Assembly: GCF_029910535.1 (NCBI RefSeq)
Contig: NZ_CP069362.1
Location: forward strand, 806,001-870,000
Direction of reading: 5' to 3'
Length of the DNA stretch: 64,000 bases
Origin: Marinitoga aeolica
Lineage (GTDB): Bacteria; Thermotogota; Thermotogae; Petrotogales; Petrotogaceae
Positions 17,063-24,488 of the stretch are shown one piece after another. The first letter of the stretch is position 1; each line of letters opens with the position of its first letter. The position numbers and the translations under genes are program-made. The notes beneath the pieces were generated by a model that searched no databases, was not told the origin of the DNA, and saw only the letters and a list, made by a program, of their open reading frames with translations.

Positions 17063-18706
17063 ATGCATAACCATAATTACATAAGAAAAATTATTTTTGA
17101 TAGTTTGATTGTTTTTTTGTTATTTATTTATTTCCCATTTCACTTGAATTTTCAAATTTTAAACTTACTAACGGTTCTTCTAATAACCTTTATTTCAGAT
17201 AATATAGATGTAAAATGGAAAAATAATAGTCGTCTTGTATCTAATGTACCAGGATTTTTAGTCGCTTATTTACATGGGCCACAATACATATTTGCAGCAT
17301 CTTTAATAACATTATTTCGATTAAATGAAAGAAATTATTTAAAAAGGATTAGAAAATTTCTTGTTTATTTCTTCATGTATTATGGCTCATATATAATAGT
17401 TAACTTTTTTGATTTAAATATTTATATGAAATTATTTTTATATATATCACTATCAAAAATACTAAATTCTTTATTAGTTGATATTACTAAATTTGATATA
17501 AAATTATTTGCTATTGAATATGTTTTTTTTATAGCTTCATTACCAAGCATATACCTACATTTATTAAGCCAAAATACAATAGTAAAATATTACTTTTTAT
17601 CTCAAAACCTGATATTTCTTGGTATTTATTATTTCATAACTAAATACTTATATGAAAAAGAAGAAGAGAAAATAAAAAATAAAAGATTAAATCGTTTTAA
17701 TGAAATAATGCTTGAATTTTCAAACTTATTATATTCGTATTCAATAAAAGCATCAAAAGAATTTATATTAAATGAGGCTGCAAAATTTCTTAATAAAAAG
17801 TTTGGATATAAATATGTTCTAATATCTGAAATAGATTACGCAAATGACATAATTAAAAGAATTTCATATGCAGGTTTTTCGAAGGAAGAATTTGAAAAAC
17901 TAAAAAATAGAAAAGTATACGCTTCAGAAATTATAAACGAAGTTTTTAAAAATGATTATAGATATGGAGAAGTTTACTTTATACCAAATATGGCTGAAAA
18001 ATTAAATAAAAACGATTATTTTATATTTGAACAAAACATAAATGCAAACAATATAAAAAATAAGGATTATATGTGGAATAAAAATGATCTCCTTGCTATT
18101 GCTTTAAAAAATAAAAATAATGATCTTATTGGTTATATATCATGTGATAGTCCTGAAAATGGATTAAGACCAACAAGGGAAGATATGCAAATATTATCTG
18201 TTTTAGCAAAAATTGTTTCTATGATACTTGTTCATGGAGAGCATTTTAAAGAAATTAAAAAAATGAGCGAAACAGATTATTTAACTGGTCTGTATAATTC
18301 ATCAAAACTAAATAAAGATCTTCAAATGTACGAGAGAGAAAAAAATTTAATCTCCTTAGCATTCATTGATCTAGATAACTTTAAAAAAATAAACGATAAA
18401 TATGGGCATTTAAAAGGAGATTCATTATTAAAAGAATTCTCAAACATATTAAAAAATTCAATTCGATCAAATGATAAAGCATATCGATATGGCGGTGATG
18501 AATTTATAATAATTTTTGAAGGCATCAACAAATTTGAAGCTAGAAACATTATAAAAAGAATAAAAAAGAATCTTACACGTACTGGCCTTAAATTTAGTGT
18601 AGGTATCGAAGATAATAATAAAACAAATATTAATATTTTAATAAAAAATGCAGATAAAAAAGCTTATACTGCAAAGAATAAAGGTAAAAATAAAATAATA
18701 TATTAG
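17063..18706 (+). CDS. Membrane diguanylate cyclase (GGDEF)
   Basis: 547 residues from the ATG at 17063, chosen for GGGGGGA 9 bp upstream. Residues 1-190 hold about six membrane segments (a MASE-like sensor), followed by a helix and a GAF-like region (about 210-400). The C-terminal GGDEF domain has an intact YRYGGDEF active site, so synthesis of cyclic di-GMP is expected. An RSND (RxxD) inhibitory site lies five residues before GGDEF. The next gene is an HD-GYP phosphodiesterase-type protein, so both arms of c-di-GMP turnover sit together. Confidence 0.92.
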   Translation: MHNHNYIRKIIFDSLIVFLLFIYFPFHLNFQILNLLTVLLITFISDNIDVKWKNNSRLVSNVPGFLVAYLHGPQYIFAASLITLFRLNERNYLKRIRKFLVYFFMYYGSYIIVNFFDLNIYMKLFLYISLSKILNSLLVDITKFDIKLFAIEYVFFIASLPSIYLHLLSQNTIVKYYFLSQNLIFLGIYYFITKYLYEKEEEKIKNKRLNRFNEIMLEFSNLLYSYSIKASKEFILNEAAKFLNKKFGYKYVLISEIDYANDIIKRISYAGFSKEEFEKLKNRKVYASEIINEVFKNDYRYGEVYFIPNMAEKLNKNDYFIFEQNINANNIKNKDYMWNKNDLLAIALKNKNNDLIGYISCDSPENGLRPTREDMQILSVLAKIVSMILVHGEHFKEIKKMSETDYLTGLYNSSKLNKDLQMYEREKNLISLAFIDLDNFKKINDKYGHLKGDSLLKEFSNILKNSIRSNDKAYRYGGDEFIIIFEGINKFEARNIIKRIKKNLTRTGLKFSVGIEDNNKTNINILIKNADKKAYTAKNKGKNKIIY

Positions 18707-18741
18707 ATTTCTATTAACATTAAAAACCTAAATTTAATAAA

Positions 18742-18773
18742 AAAGGTTTATCATTAACAGATAATAAACCTTT
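18742..18773. repeat. Stem-loop between the GGDEF and HD-GYP genes
   Basis: Inverted repeat AAAGGTTTAT / ATAAACCTTT, 12-base loop, ending just before the ribosome site of the HD-GYP gene. No clear T run follows on the plus strand, so it may be a weak terminator or a leader structure. Confidence 0.4.
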
Positions 18774-18789
18774 ATGAAGAAGGGATAAA

Positions 18790-21219
18790 ATGAAAAAATT
18801 TATTATTATCTTAATTATTATAATAATTCCTATATTTTCTCTTTCAATAACAATAGGCTTATATAAAGCCCCTCCTATTGTTATTGATGAAAATACTGGT
18901 TTTTTAAATGAAATACTGAATTTTATTGCAAAAAAGAATAATATACCTTTAAATTTTGTTATTGATTCACAAGTAAATTTGATTGAAAAACTAAAAAAAG
19001 GGCAAATTGATGCTGTTGCACCACTTGGTTATACAGATAAAAGAGCACTAAATTTTTATTTTAACAAAGAACCTGTATTTTTCGAGTGGGCTGTTGTTTA
19101 TACAAGATACAATTTACATCTTAATTCATTACTTGATTTAAAAGGTTTAAAAATTGGTGTTATGAAAACAGATATTTTTTACGAAGGAAACAATGGAATA
19201 AAAGATATTTTAAATAGCTTTAAAATTAAAGCGAAGTTTATTGAGTTTAACTCATATAGTAATATTTTTGAAAGCTTAAACCAAAAGAAAATTGATGCCG
19301 GAGTTGTACCAAGATTTTTTGGTCTCGATCAAGAAAAAAATTATAAAGTAAATAAAACCTCTATTATTTTTAAACCCATTGGTGGATTTATTATGTATAG
19401 AAAAGATAGCAACTTAAAAAATATTTTCGATATTTTCGATAAATATATTATAAATTTAAAAGAAAATAATAACTCTTTTTATTATAAAACATTTGATAAA
19501 TATTTTGAACCTGTTATACGTGAAAAAATTCCACTCTGGTTAAAAATTAGTACAATATTTGGAATTATCAGTGCTTCTGGAATCATTATACTATTTTATT
19601 TTTATTCAAAATTATTAAAAAAGAAAGTTTACAAAAGAACAGAAAGCCTTAAAAATGCTCTTTCAGAATTAGAAACAAAAATAACAGAACTAAATAACTC
19701 AAAAAAACTTATAGAAGAAATTGTTAATCTTTCTCCAAATCCTATATATATAAAAAATATAGAACAAAAAATTATTTTCGCTAATAATGCTTTAGCTTCC
19801 CTTCTTGGAATAAAAAAAGATGATTTAATTGGAAAAAATCTATTAGAAATATTCGATAATAGTAATAAAAAATTATTGGAAGATTCTATCATCGAAGATA
19901 TTGAAATAATTTCTGATGAAAAAAAAGGCTATGTTGATAATTTTAAATTGCTTCTCAATGATAAAGTTTTATATTTCAAAGATTATAAAACCTCAATCAC
20001 TCTTAATAACAACGAAAAGGGTTTGTTGGTTCTATGGGTTGATATTACTGAAATTATAAAATATCAAAAAGAACTGGAACAAAAAAATAAGGAGTTACTT
20101 GATGCAAATAAAAAATTAGAAGAAATTATTAATCTTATTTATAACCTGGAAGAAAAAAACATAGATATAGAAATGTATTTTGATTATTTACTTAAAAATG
20201 CATTAAAAATTGTCAAAAAAGCTGACTATGGAAGTATTTCTATCGGGAAAGAAAACAAATGGCAATTTTTGTCAGCCGTCGGACATAATATTAACATCTT
20301 GAAATCTTTGCCATTAGAAAAAAAGTATATGGTTCAAACGCAAGAAAAAATACAAATTTTCAAAAATGATGAATTAAAAAAATTTAATGAAAATAATTTT
20401 GAAAAAAATTTGTTAAAAGAATTCTTTAAAGCTGTTAAAAGCACTAAAGAAACAATGCTTGCAACAGCATATATAAACAAAAATATAATTTTGAATTTTT
20501 CTCTTGATATTGCAGAAAATAGTCCCGAAAGTTTTAATAATGAAGATAAAAAAATATTTCAATCTTTCATTAATCTGGCAAAATCTGTTCTTTCTAAAAA
20601 ATTAAACGTTGATAAGGTTAAAAATGCCTATTTAAATTTCGCAAACAAATTAGCTTTAATAGCTGAAGCACATGATGATATCACTGGACAACATATATAT
20701 AGAGTTGGAGAGTTAGCTTCATTTGTTGCAAAAAAATTAAATATACCTGATGAAAAAATTTTAGAAATCCGCGAATTTGCTCCTTTACATGATATAGGAA
20801 AAATTTTTGTACCTCTAGAAATTCTAAATAAAAAAACACGATTAACAGATGAAGAATTTGAAATAATGAAAAAGCATACTATTTATGCAGAAAAACTCCT
20901 GGGTGACGATCCATATTTTGAAACAGCTTTAAAAATTGCTTTGTATCATCATGAAAAATATAATGGTGGAGGATATCCTTTTAATTTAAAAGGTGATCAA
21001 ATACCTATAGAAGCACAAATAGTTTCACTTGTTGATGTGTATGATGCATTACGTTCAAACAGACCTTACAAAAAAGCTTTTTCTCATGAAAAAACTTTAA
21101 AAATAATCCTAAATGGTGATGATAGAACTTCACCAGAAAACTTTAACCCTAAATTATTAGAAATATTAAAAATGTATTCCACTGATATTAAAGATATTTA
21201 CAATACTTTCTCTGATTAA
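18790..21219 (+). CDS. Periplasmic-binding sensor with PAS and HD-GYP domains
   Basis: 809 residues. In order: signal peptide (1-20); an extracellular solute-binding protein family 3 domain (about 20-235); one transmembrane helix (about 252-272); coiled coil; PAS (about 305-420); a second helical/GAF-like sensor (about 440-610); and HD-GYP (about 625-800). The HD-GYP core shows AHDDITGQHIYRVGELA, PLHDIGKIFVP, YHHEKYNGGGYP and VDVYDALRSNRPYK. This family hydrolyses cyclic di-GMP. The binding domain suggests response to a small polar ligand such as an amino acid. Pairs with the GGDEF gene upstream. Confidence 0.92.
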   Translation: MKKFIIILIIIIIPIFSLSITIGLYKAPPIVIDENTGFLNEILNFIAKKNNIPLNFVIDSQVNLIEKLKKGQIDAVAPLGYTDKRALNFYFNKEPVFFEWAVVYTRYNLHLNSLLDLKGLKIGVMKTDIFYEGNNGIKDILNSFKIKAKFIEFNSYSNIFESLNQKKIDAGVVPRFFGLDQEKNYKVNKTSIIFKPIGGFIMYRKDSNLKNIFDIFDKYIINLKENNNSFYYKTFDKYFEPVIREKIPLWLKISTIFGIISASGIIILFYFYSKLLKKKVYKRTESLKNALSELETKITELNNSKKLIEEIVNLSPNPIYIKNIEQKIIFANNALASLLGIKKDDLIGKNLLEIFDNSNKKLLEDSIIEDIEIISDEKKGYVDNFKLLLNDKVLYFKDYKTSITLNNNEKGLLVLWVDITEIIKYQKELEQKNKELLDANKKLEEIINLIYNLEEKNIDIEMYFDYLLKNALKIVKKADYGSISIGKENKWQFLSAVGHNINILKSLPLEKKYMVQTQEKIQIFKNDELKKFNENNFEKNLLKEFFKAVKSTKETMLATAYINKNIILNFSLDIAENSPESFNNEDKKIFQSFINLAKSVLSKKLNVDKVKNAYLNFANKLALIAEAHDDITGQHIYRVGELASFVAKKLNIPDEKILEIREFAPLHDIGKIFVPLEILNKKTRLTDEEFEIMKKHTIYAEKLLGDDPYFETALKIALYHHEKYNGGGYPFNLKGDQIPIEAQIVSLVDVYDALRSNRPYKKAFSHEKTLKIILNGDDRTSPENFNPKLLEILKMYSTDIKDIYNTFSD

Positions 21220-21242
21220 AAGCCGCATTAGTAGTGGCTTTT
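21218..21242 (+). terminator. Terminator after the HD-GYP gene
   Basis: Stem AAAGCC / GGCTTT with loop GCATTAGTAGT-like, followed by TTAATTTTTAT, starting at the stop codon. Confidence 0.75.
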
Positions 21243-21295
21243 AATTTTTATATTTATTTTTAATATAATAAAAACAAAGTCTTCACTTTTATTAG

Positions 21296-21324
21296 TTGAC
21301 AAATATATACATTTTGTATATAAT
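21296..21324 (+). promoter_or_regulatory. Consensus promoter of the padR-disulfide redox operon
   Basis: TTGACA (21296-21301) and TATAAT (21319-21324) with exactly 17 bp between. An AT-rich TATATAC/GTATATA inverted repeat lies in the spacer and could be the PadR-type regulator's own operator (inference). Confidence 0.8.
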
Positions 21325-21377
21325 ATGAATGTGGATAGAAAACTTGACTTTTTTTGTTGTATTTTGGAGGTCTAAAT

Positions 21378-21737
21378 ATGGAATCAGCTAATAAATGTAA
21401 AGTATTTAATAAAAGTGGAAAGTTAATATGTGACCTTCTCTTAATATTAATTGCAGAAAAACCCAGCTATGGTTATGAATTATCTAATAGATTGTGTGAG
21501 ATGGGTATAACAATTCCTGAAGGAATTGGACAAAAAGGAAGGGTATATAGAGCTTTATCTGAATTGGAAAAAAGATCTGAAATAAAATTCGATTGGGATA
21601 CAACTTCCAGTCCACCACGAAAAATATATAAAATTACAAAAAAAGGTAAAGAAAGAATTAAAAATTTCATCATAGAGATGGAAGAACAAATTATAGTATT
21701 AAAAAATTTTGTTAACAAAGCAAAAGAAAATATATAA
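21378..21737 (+). CDS. PadR-family transcriptional regulator
   Basis: 119 residues from the ATG at 21378, preceded by GGAGG; a start further upstream would lack a ribosome site. It has the PadR winged-helix pattern: LLLILIAEKPSYGYELSNRL, GRVYRALSELEKR and RKIYKITKKGKERIKNF. PadR proteins are dimeric repressors. It is the first gene of an operon with the disulfide oxidoreductase and thioredoxin reductase, so it probably controls thiol redox genes. Two Cys residues (in NKCKVF and LICDLL) might sense redox state, but this is speculation. Confidence 0.82.
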   Translation: MESANKCKVFNKSGKLICDLLLILIAEKPSYGYELSNRLCEMGITIPEGIGQKGRVYRALSELEKRSEIKFDWDTTSSPPRKIYKITKKGKERIKNFIIEMEEQIIVLKNFVNKAKENI

Positions 21738-21755
21738 AAACCGGAGGTGTTTTTT

Positions 21756-22433
21756 GTGGAAAAATTATTAGATGAAAAAACATTAGAACAAGTGAAAGAT
21801 TTATTATCAGAAATGAAAGGAAGAGTAAGAATCATATTATTTGAGAAAGAAAATTGTGAATATTGTGATGTTACAAAACAATTATACACAGAATTAAAAG
21901 ATGGCGTAGAAAATATAGACTTAGATGTACATCATATTGATTCTCCAATTGCTGAAGAATATGATATTGATAAAACATTAGCTCCAGCAACTGTAATCTT
22001 AGCATCTAATGGTTCTGACTTAGGTGTTAGATTTTATGGTATCCCTTCAGGACATGAATTTAGCACATTATTACAAGATTTAATATTATTATCAAAAAAT
22101 GGTGAAGTTGAATTAGCAGAAGATACAGTAAATAAATTAAAAGCTATTGATAAAAAAATGAGACTAAGAGTATTTGTTACTCCAACATGTCCATACTGTC
22201 CAAGAGCTGTATTGTCAGCACATCAAGCTGCTATGATTAATGAAAATATAAATGGTGAAATGGTTGAAGCAAATGAATTTTATGAAATATCAATGAAGCA
22301 CAATGTAAGTTCTGTTCCACATACAGTTATAGAATTATTTGAAAATGGTGAATGGGTTGTAAAAGGTGAATTCATCGGTGCATATCCAGAACCTAACTTC
22401 GTAGAAGAAGTATTAAAAGCTGTGGAGGGATAA
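21756..22433 (+). CDS. Glutaredoxin-like protein disulfide oxidoreductase (two CxxC)
   Basis: 225 residues starting at the GTG at 21756, seven bases after GGAGG; the GTG at 21747 overlaps that site. It is built from two thioredoxin folds with active sites KENCEYCD and TPTCPYCPRA and the cis-Pro in SSVPHTVIE. This is the layout of the PDO family of thermophiles, which forms or isomerises disulfides in cytoplasmic proteins. The thioredoxin reductase gene begins 3 bp downstream and is its likely electron donor. Confidence 0.92.
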   Translation: MEKLLDEKTLEQVKDLLSEMKGRVRIILFEKENCEYCDVTKQLYTELKDGVENIDLDVHHIDSPIAEEYDIDKTLAPATVILASNGSDLGVRFYGIPSGHEFSTLLQDLILLSKNGEVELAEDTVNKLKAIDKKMRLRVFVTPTCPYCPRAVLSAHQAAMINENINGEMVEANEFYEISMKHNVSSVPHTVIELFENGEWVVKGEFIGAYPEPNFVEEVLKAVEG

Positions 22434-22436
22434 TAA

Positions 22437-23390
22437 ATGTTCTTTGACATGGGAACATCTAAGAAAAGCAATATAAAAGAATATTATGATATGGTTATAA
22501 TAGGTGGTGGACCTGCCGGTGTTGCTGCTGGGATATATGCAGTTCAAGGCGGAATTAAACCATTAATAATAGAAAAAGATTTAGACGGTGGCCAAGTAAA
22601 TTTAACAGAATATGTTGAAAATTACCCTGGTTTTACATCTATAACAGGTGAAGAATTAGCAGAAAAATTAGGAGAACATGCAAAAGAATTTGGTGTAGAA
22701 TTCCATTATGGTGAAGTTATAAATGTTGACTTTTCAAAAGAAGAAAAAATTATATCTTTAGATGATGGAAATATAATAAAAACAAAAACGGTAGTTATTG
22801 CAACAGGTGCAACACCAAGAAAATTAGGTGTTCCTGGTGAAAAAGAATTTGCTGGAAAAGGTGTTTCATATTGTGCAACATGTGATGGACATTTCTTTAA
22901 AAACCAAAAAGTTGCAGTAATTGGTGGTGGAAATACCGCTGTAGAAGAAGCTTTATACCTTTCAAAAATAGCAAAAGAAGTATATATTATTCATAGAAGA
23001 GATAAACTCAGAGCAGATAAATTTTATCAAGATAAAGCATTTAATACAGAAAATATCAACTTCATATGGAATTCTGTAGTTAAAGAAATTAAAGGTGATA
23101 AAAAAGTTAATCAACTTGTTTTAGAAAATAGAGAAACAGGGGAAGTAACTAATTTTGATGTCGATGGTGTATTTGTGTTTGTTGGATTATTACCAGTAAC
23201 TCAATTATTCAAAGATAAAATTGCTTTAGATGATTATGGATATATTATTACAGATAAACATATGGAAACAAATGTTAAAGGTGTATTTGCAGCAGGAGAT
23301 GTAGTTCAAAAAGAATTAAGACAAATTATTACAGCTGCTGCAGATGGGGCTATTGCAGCATCCTTTGCAGTAAGAGAATATTTTAATTAA
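22437..23390 (+). CDS. trxB: Thioredoxin reductase
   Basis: 317 residues, normal for TrxB. FAD motif IIGGGPAGVAAGIYA (about 22-36), redox-active CATCDG, NAD(P)-binding VIGGGNTAVEEALYL and the C-terminal FAD motif GVFAAGDVVQKELRQIITAAADG are all present. It reduces the neighbouring two-CxxC oxidoreductase, with NAD(P)H as donor. About 15 extra residues precede the FAD motif, longer than in many TrxB proteins. It ends the operon and is followed by a strong terminator. Confidence 0.95.
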   Translation: MFFDMGTSKKSNIKEYYDMVIIGGGPAGVAAGIYAVQGGIKPLIIEKDLDGGQVNLTEYVENYPGFTSITGEELAEKLGEHAKEFGVEFHYGEVINVDFSKEEKIISLDDGNIIKTKTVVIATGATPRKLGVPGEKEFAGKGVSYCATCDGHFFKNQKVAVIGGGNTAVEEALYLSKIAKEVYIIHRRDKLRADKFYQDKAFNTENINFIWNSVVKEIKGDKKVNQLVLENRETGEVTNFDVDGVFVFVGLLPVTQLFKDKIALDDYGYIITDKHMETNVKGVFAAGDVVQKELRQIITAAADGAIAASFAVREYFN

Positions 23391-23408
23391 AAAATATATA
23401 ATCAAAAA

Positions 23409-23437
23409 TAACCTCGGAGATTTCTCCGAGGTTATTT
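23409..23437 (+). terminator. Terminator after trxB
   Basis: Stem AACCTCGGAGA / TCTCCGAGGTT followed by ATTTTTAT. Confidence 0.92.
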
Positions 23438-23588
23438 TTATATTGTAATAAAAAAATAATTAATTATTAGATTTTATAAATTATTTAATGATAATTTTAA
23501 TTATTTCTTATTAATAAAATATAATTTAGAATAATTATATTATTATTATAGTATAATATTAATATATTTAAAAAGGTGGGATTTAAAG

Positions 23589-23654
23589 ATGATAATTCAA
23601 GGTTTTTATTTTAAGAAGTATTATATTAATAATAGCGTAGATTTTTTTGCATAG
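23589..23654 (+). CDS. 21-codon ORF coupled to a downstream membrane protein
   Basis: A short frame MIIQGFYFKKYYINNSVDFFA begins 8 bp after a strong AAGGTGGG ribosome site. It ends in TAG that overlaps the AGGAGG of the next gene. The peptide is aromatic-rich. The layout fits a leader peptide, a translational-coupling ORF or a small secreted peptide. Whether it is translated cannot be told from one sequence. Confidence 0.45.
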   Translation: MIIQGFYFKKYYINNSVDFFA

Positions 23655-23663
23655 GAGGCTAAT

Positions 23664-24272
23664 ATGAATAAAAAAAATATAATAATATATTTGACTTTTA
23701 TAATAAATATAGTATTTTTAATATTTAAAATTTATTCCAATATTGTAATTTTAAATATGAAATATTCATATATATTTTTGTTATATCAAATAGTAGTTTC
23801 AATAACATCGTTTTTCATGTTTTCAGGAAAAAAGAAATATTTGGTTATAAGCAAAGAAAAACTAAAAAAAGATTTAACAAACGTTTTTACTTTGTTTTTG
23901 ATAATTTTTTCAATAATTATGGAAAAAATATATTTATTTAAATGGATAACAGGAAATATAATTATCCCAAAACCTATCTTAAATTTTGAATTTACCCCAT
24001 ATTTTATTTTTGCTAGTATAAATTTATTTTTTATTTTGATATTTTATTCCATAATAATTCCAAAATTTTTATTAGAGCATATAAAAAAGAAATATCTTGC
24101 TATTATGATTTCTTCTTTTTTCTATACTATATTATTTACTAACATTAATACATCAATAAATATCTTTATTGTACATTTTATATACGTATTTATAAAAAAT
24201 ATTATTTATATTTATCTTATACAAAGAACGAATAATATATATTATACTTTTATCATAATGACATATTTGTAA
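23664..24272 (+). CDS. Polytopic membrane protein, possibly a degenerate CPBP-family member
   Basis: 202 residues, with about six membrane helices, many Ile/Phe/Lys and no signal peptide. The C-terminal layout (ISSFFYTILF, then IKNIIYIYLIQRTNNIYY) resembles CPBP/Abi proteases, but the catalytic EExxxR and His motifs are absent: the position of EE reads IPKFLLEHIKK. If related, it has lost activity. AGGAGG precedes the ATG and overlaps the stop of the 21-codon ORF. A terminator follows 12 bp after the stop. Function unknown. Confidence 0.6.
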   Translation: MNKKNIIIYLTFIINIVFLIFKIYSNIVILNMKYSYIFLLYQIVVSITSFFMFSGKKKYLVISKEKLKKDLTNVFTLFLIIFSIIMEKIYLFKWITGNIIIPKPILNFEFTPYFIFASINLFFILIFYSIIIPKFLLEHIKKKYLAIMISSFFYTILFTNINTSINIFIVHFIYVFIKNIIYIYLIQRTNNIYYTFIIMTYL

Positions 24273-24283
24273 AGAATATTAAT

Positions 24284-24309
24284 AAAACCAGTGAGAAATC
24301 ACTGGTTTT
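24284..24309 (+). terminator. Terminator after the membrane protein gene
   Basis: Stem AAAACCAGTGA / TCACTGGTTTT followed by ATTTTTTAAT. Confidence 0.9.
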
Positions 24310-24410
24310 ATTTTTTAATATTATATTAAATAATAAATTTCTCCATCAAAAAATTAACATTTTCTATAATTATCTTGAATAAATATAAAATCAAAAAATA
24401 TAATAATTTC

Positions 24411-24461
24411 ACAAAGTATTGTGTAAATAAAAAGTTAAGGCACAATATATTGTGGTATAAT
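24411..24461 (+). promoter_or_regulatory. Tandem NrdR boxes and -10 element of nrdJ
   Basis: Two near-palindromes, ACAAAGTATTGTGT (24411-24424) and CACAATATATTGTG (24441-24454), have centres 30 bp apart, three helical turns. They match the known NrdR box pattern, which occurs in pairs at such spacing. TATAAT at 24456-24461 follows directly, so NrdR-ATP binding would cover the promoter and repress ribonucleotide reductase. Confidence 0.85.
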
Positions 24462-24488
24462 GATAAATGATGAAAATTGTAAGGGGGT

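Noticed and set aside
23664-24272. Active CPBP protease
   Set aside because: The overall shape is similar but EExxxR and the His motifs are missing, so only a degenerate relationship is suggested.
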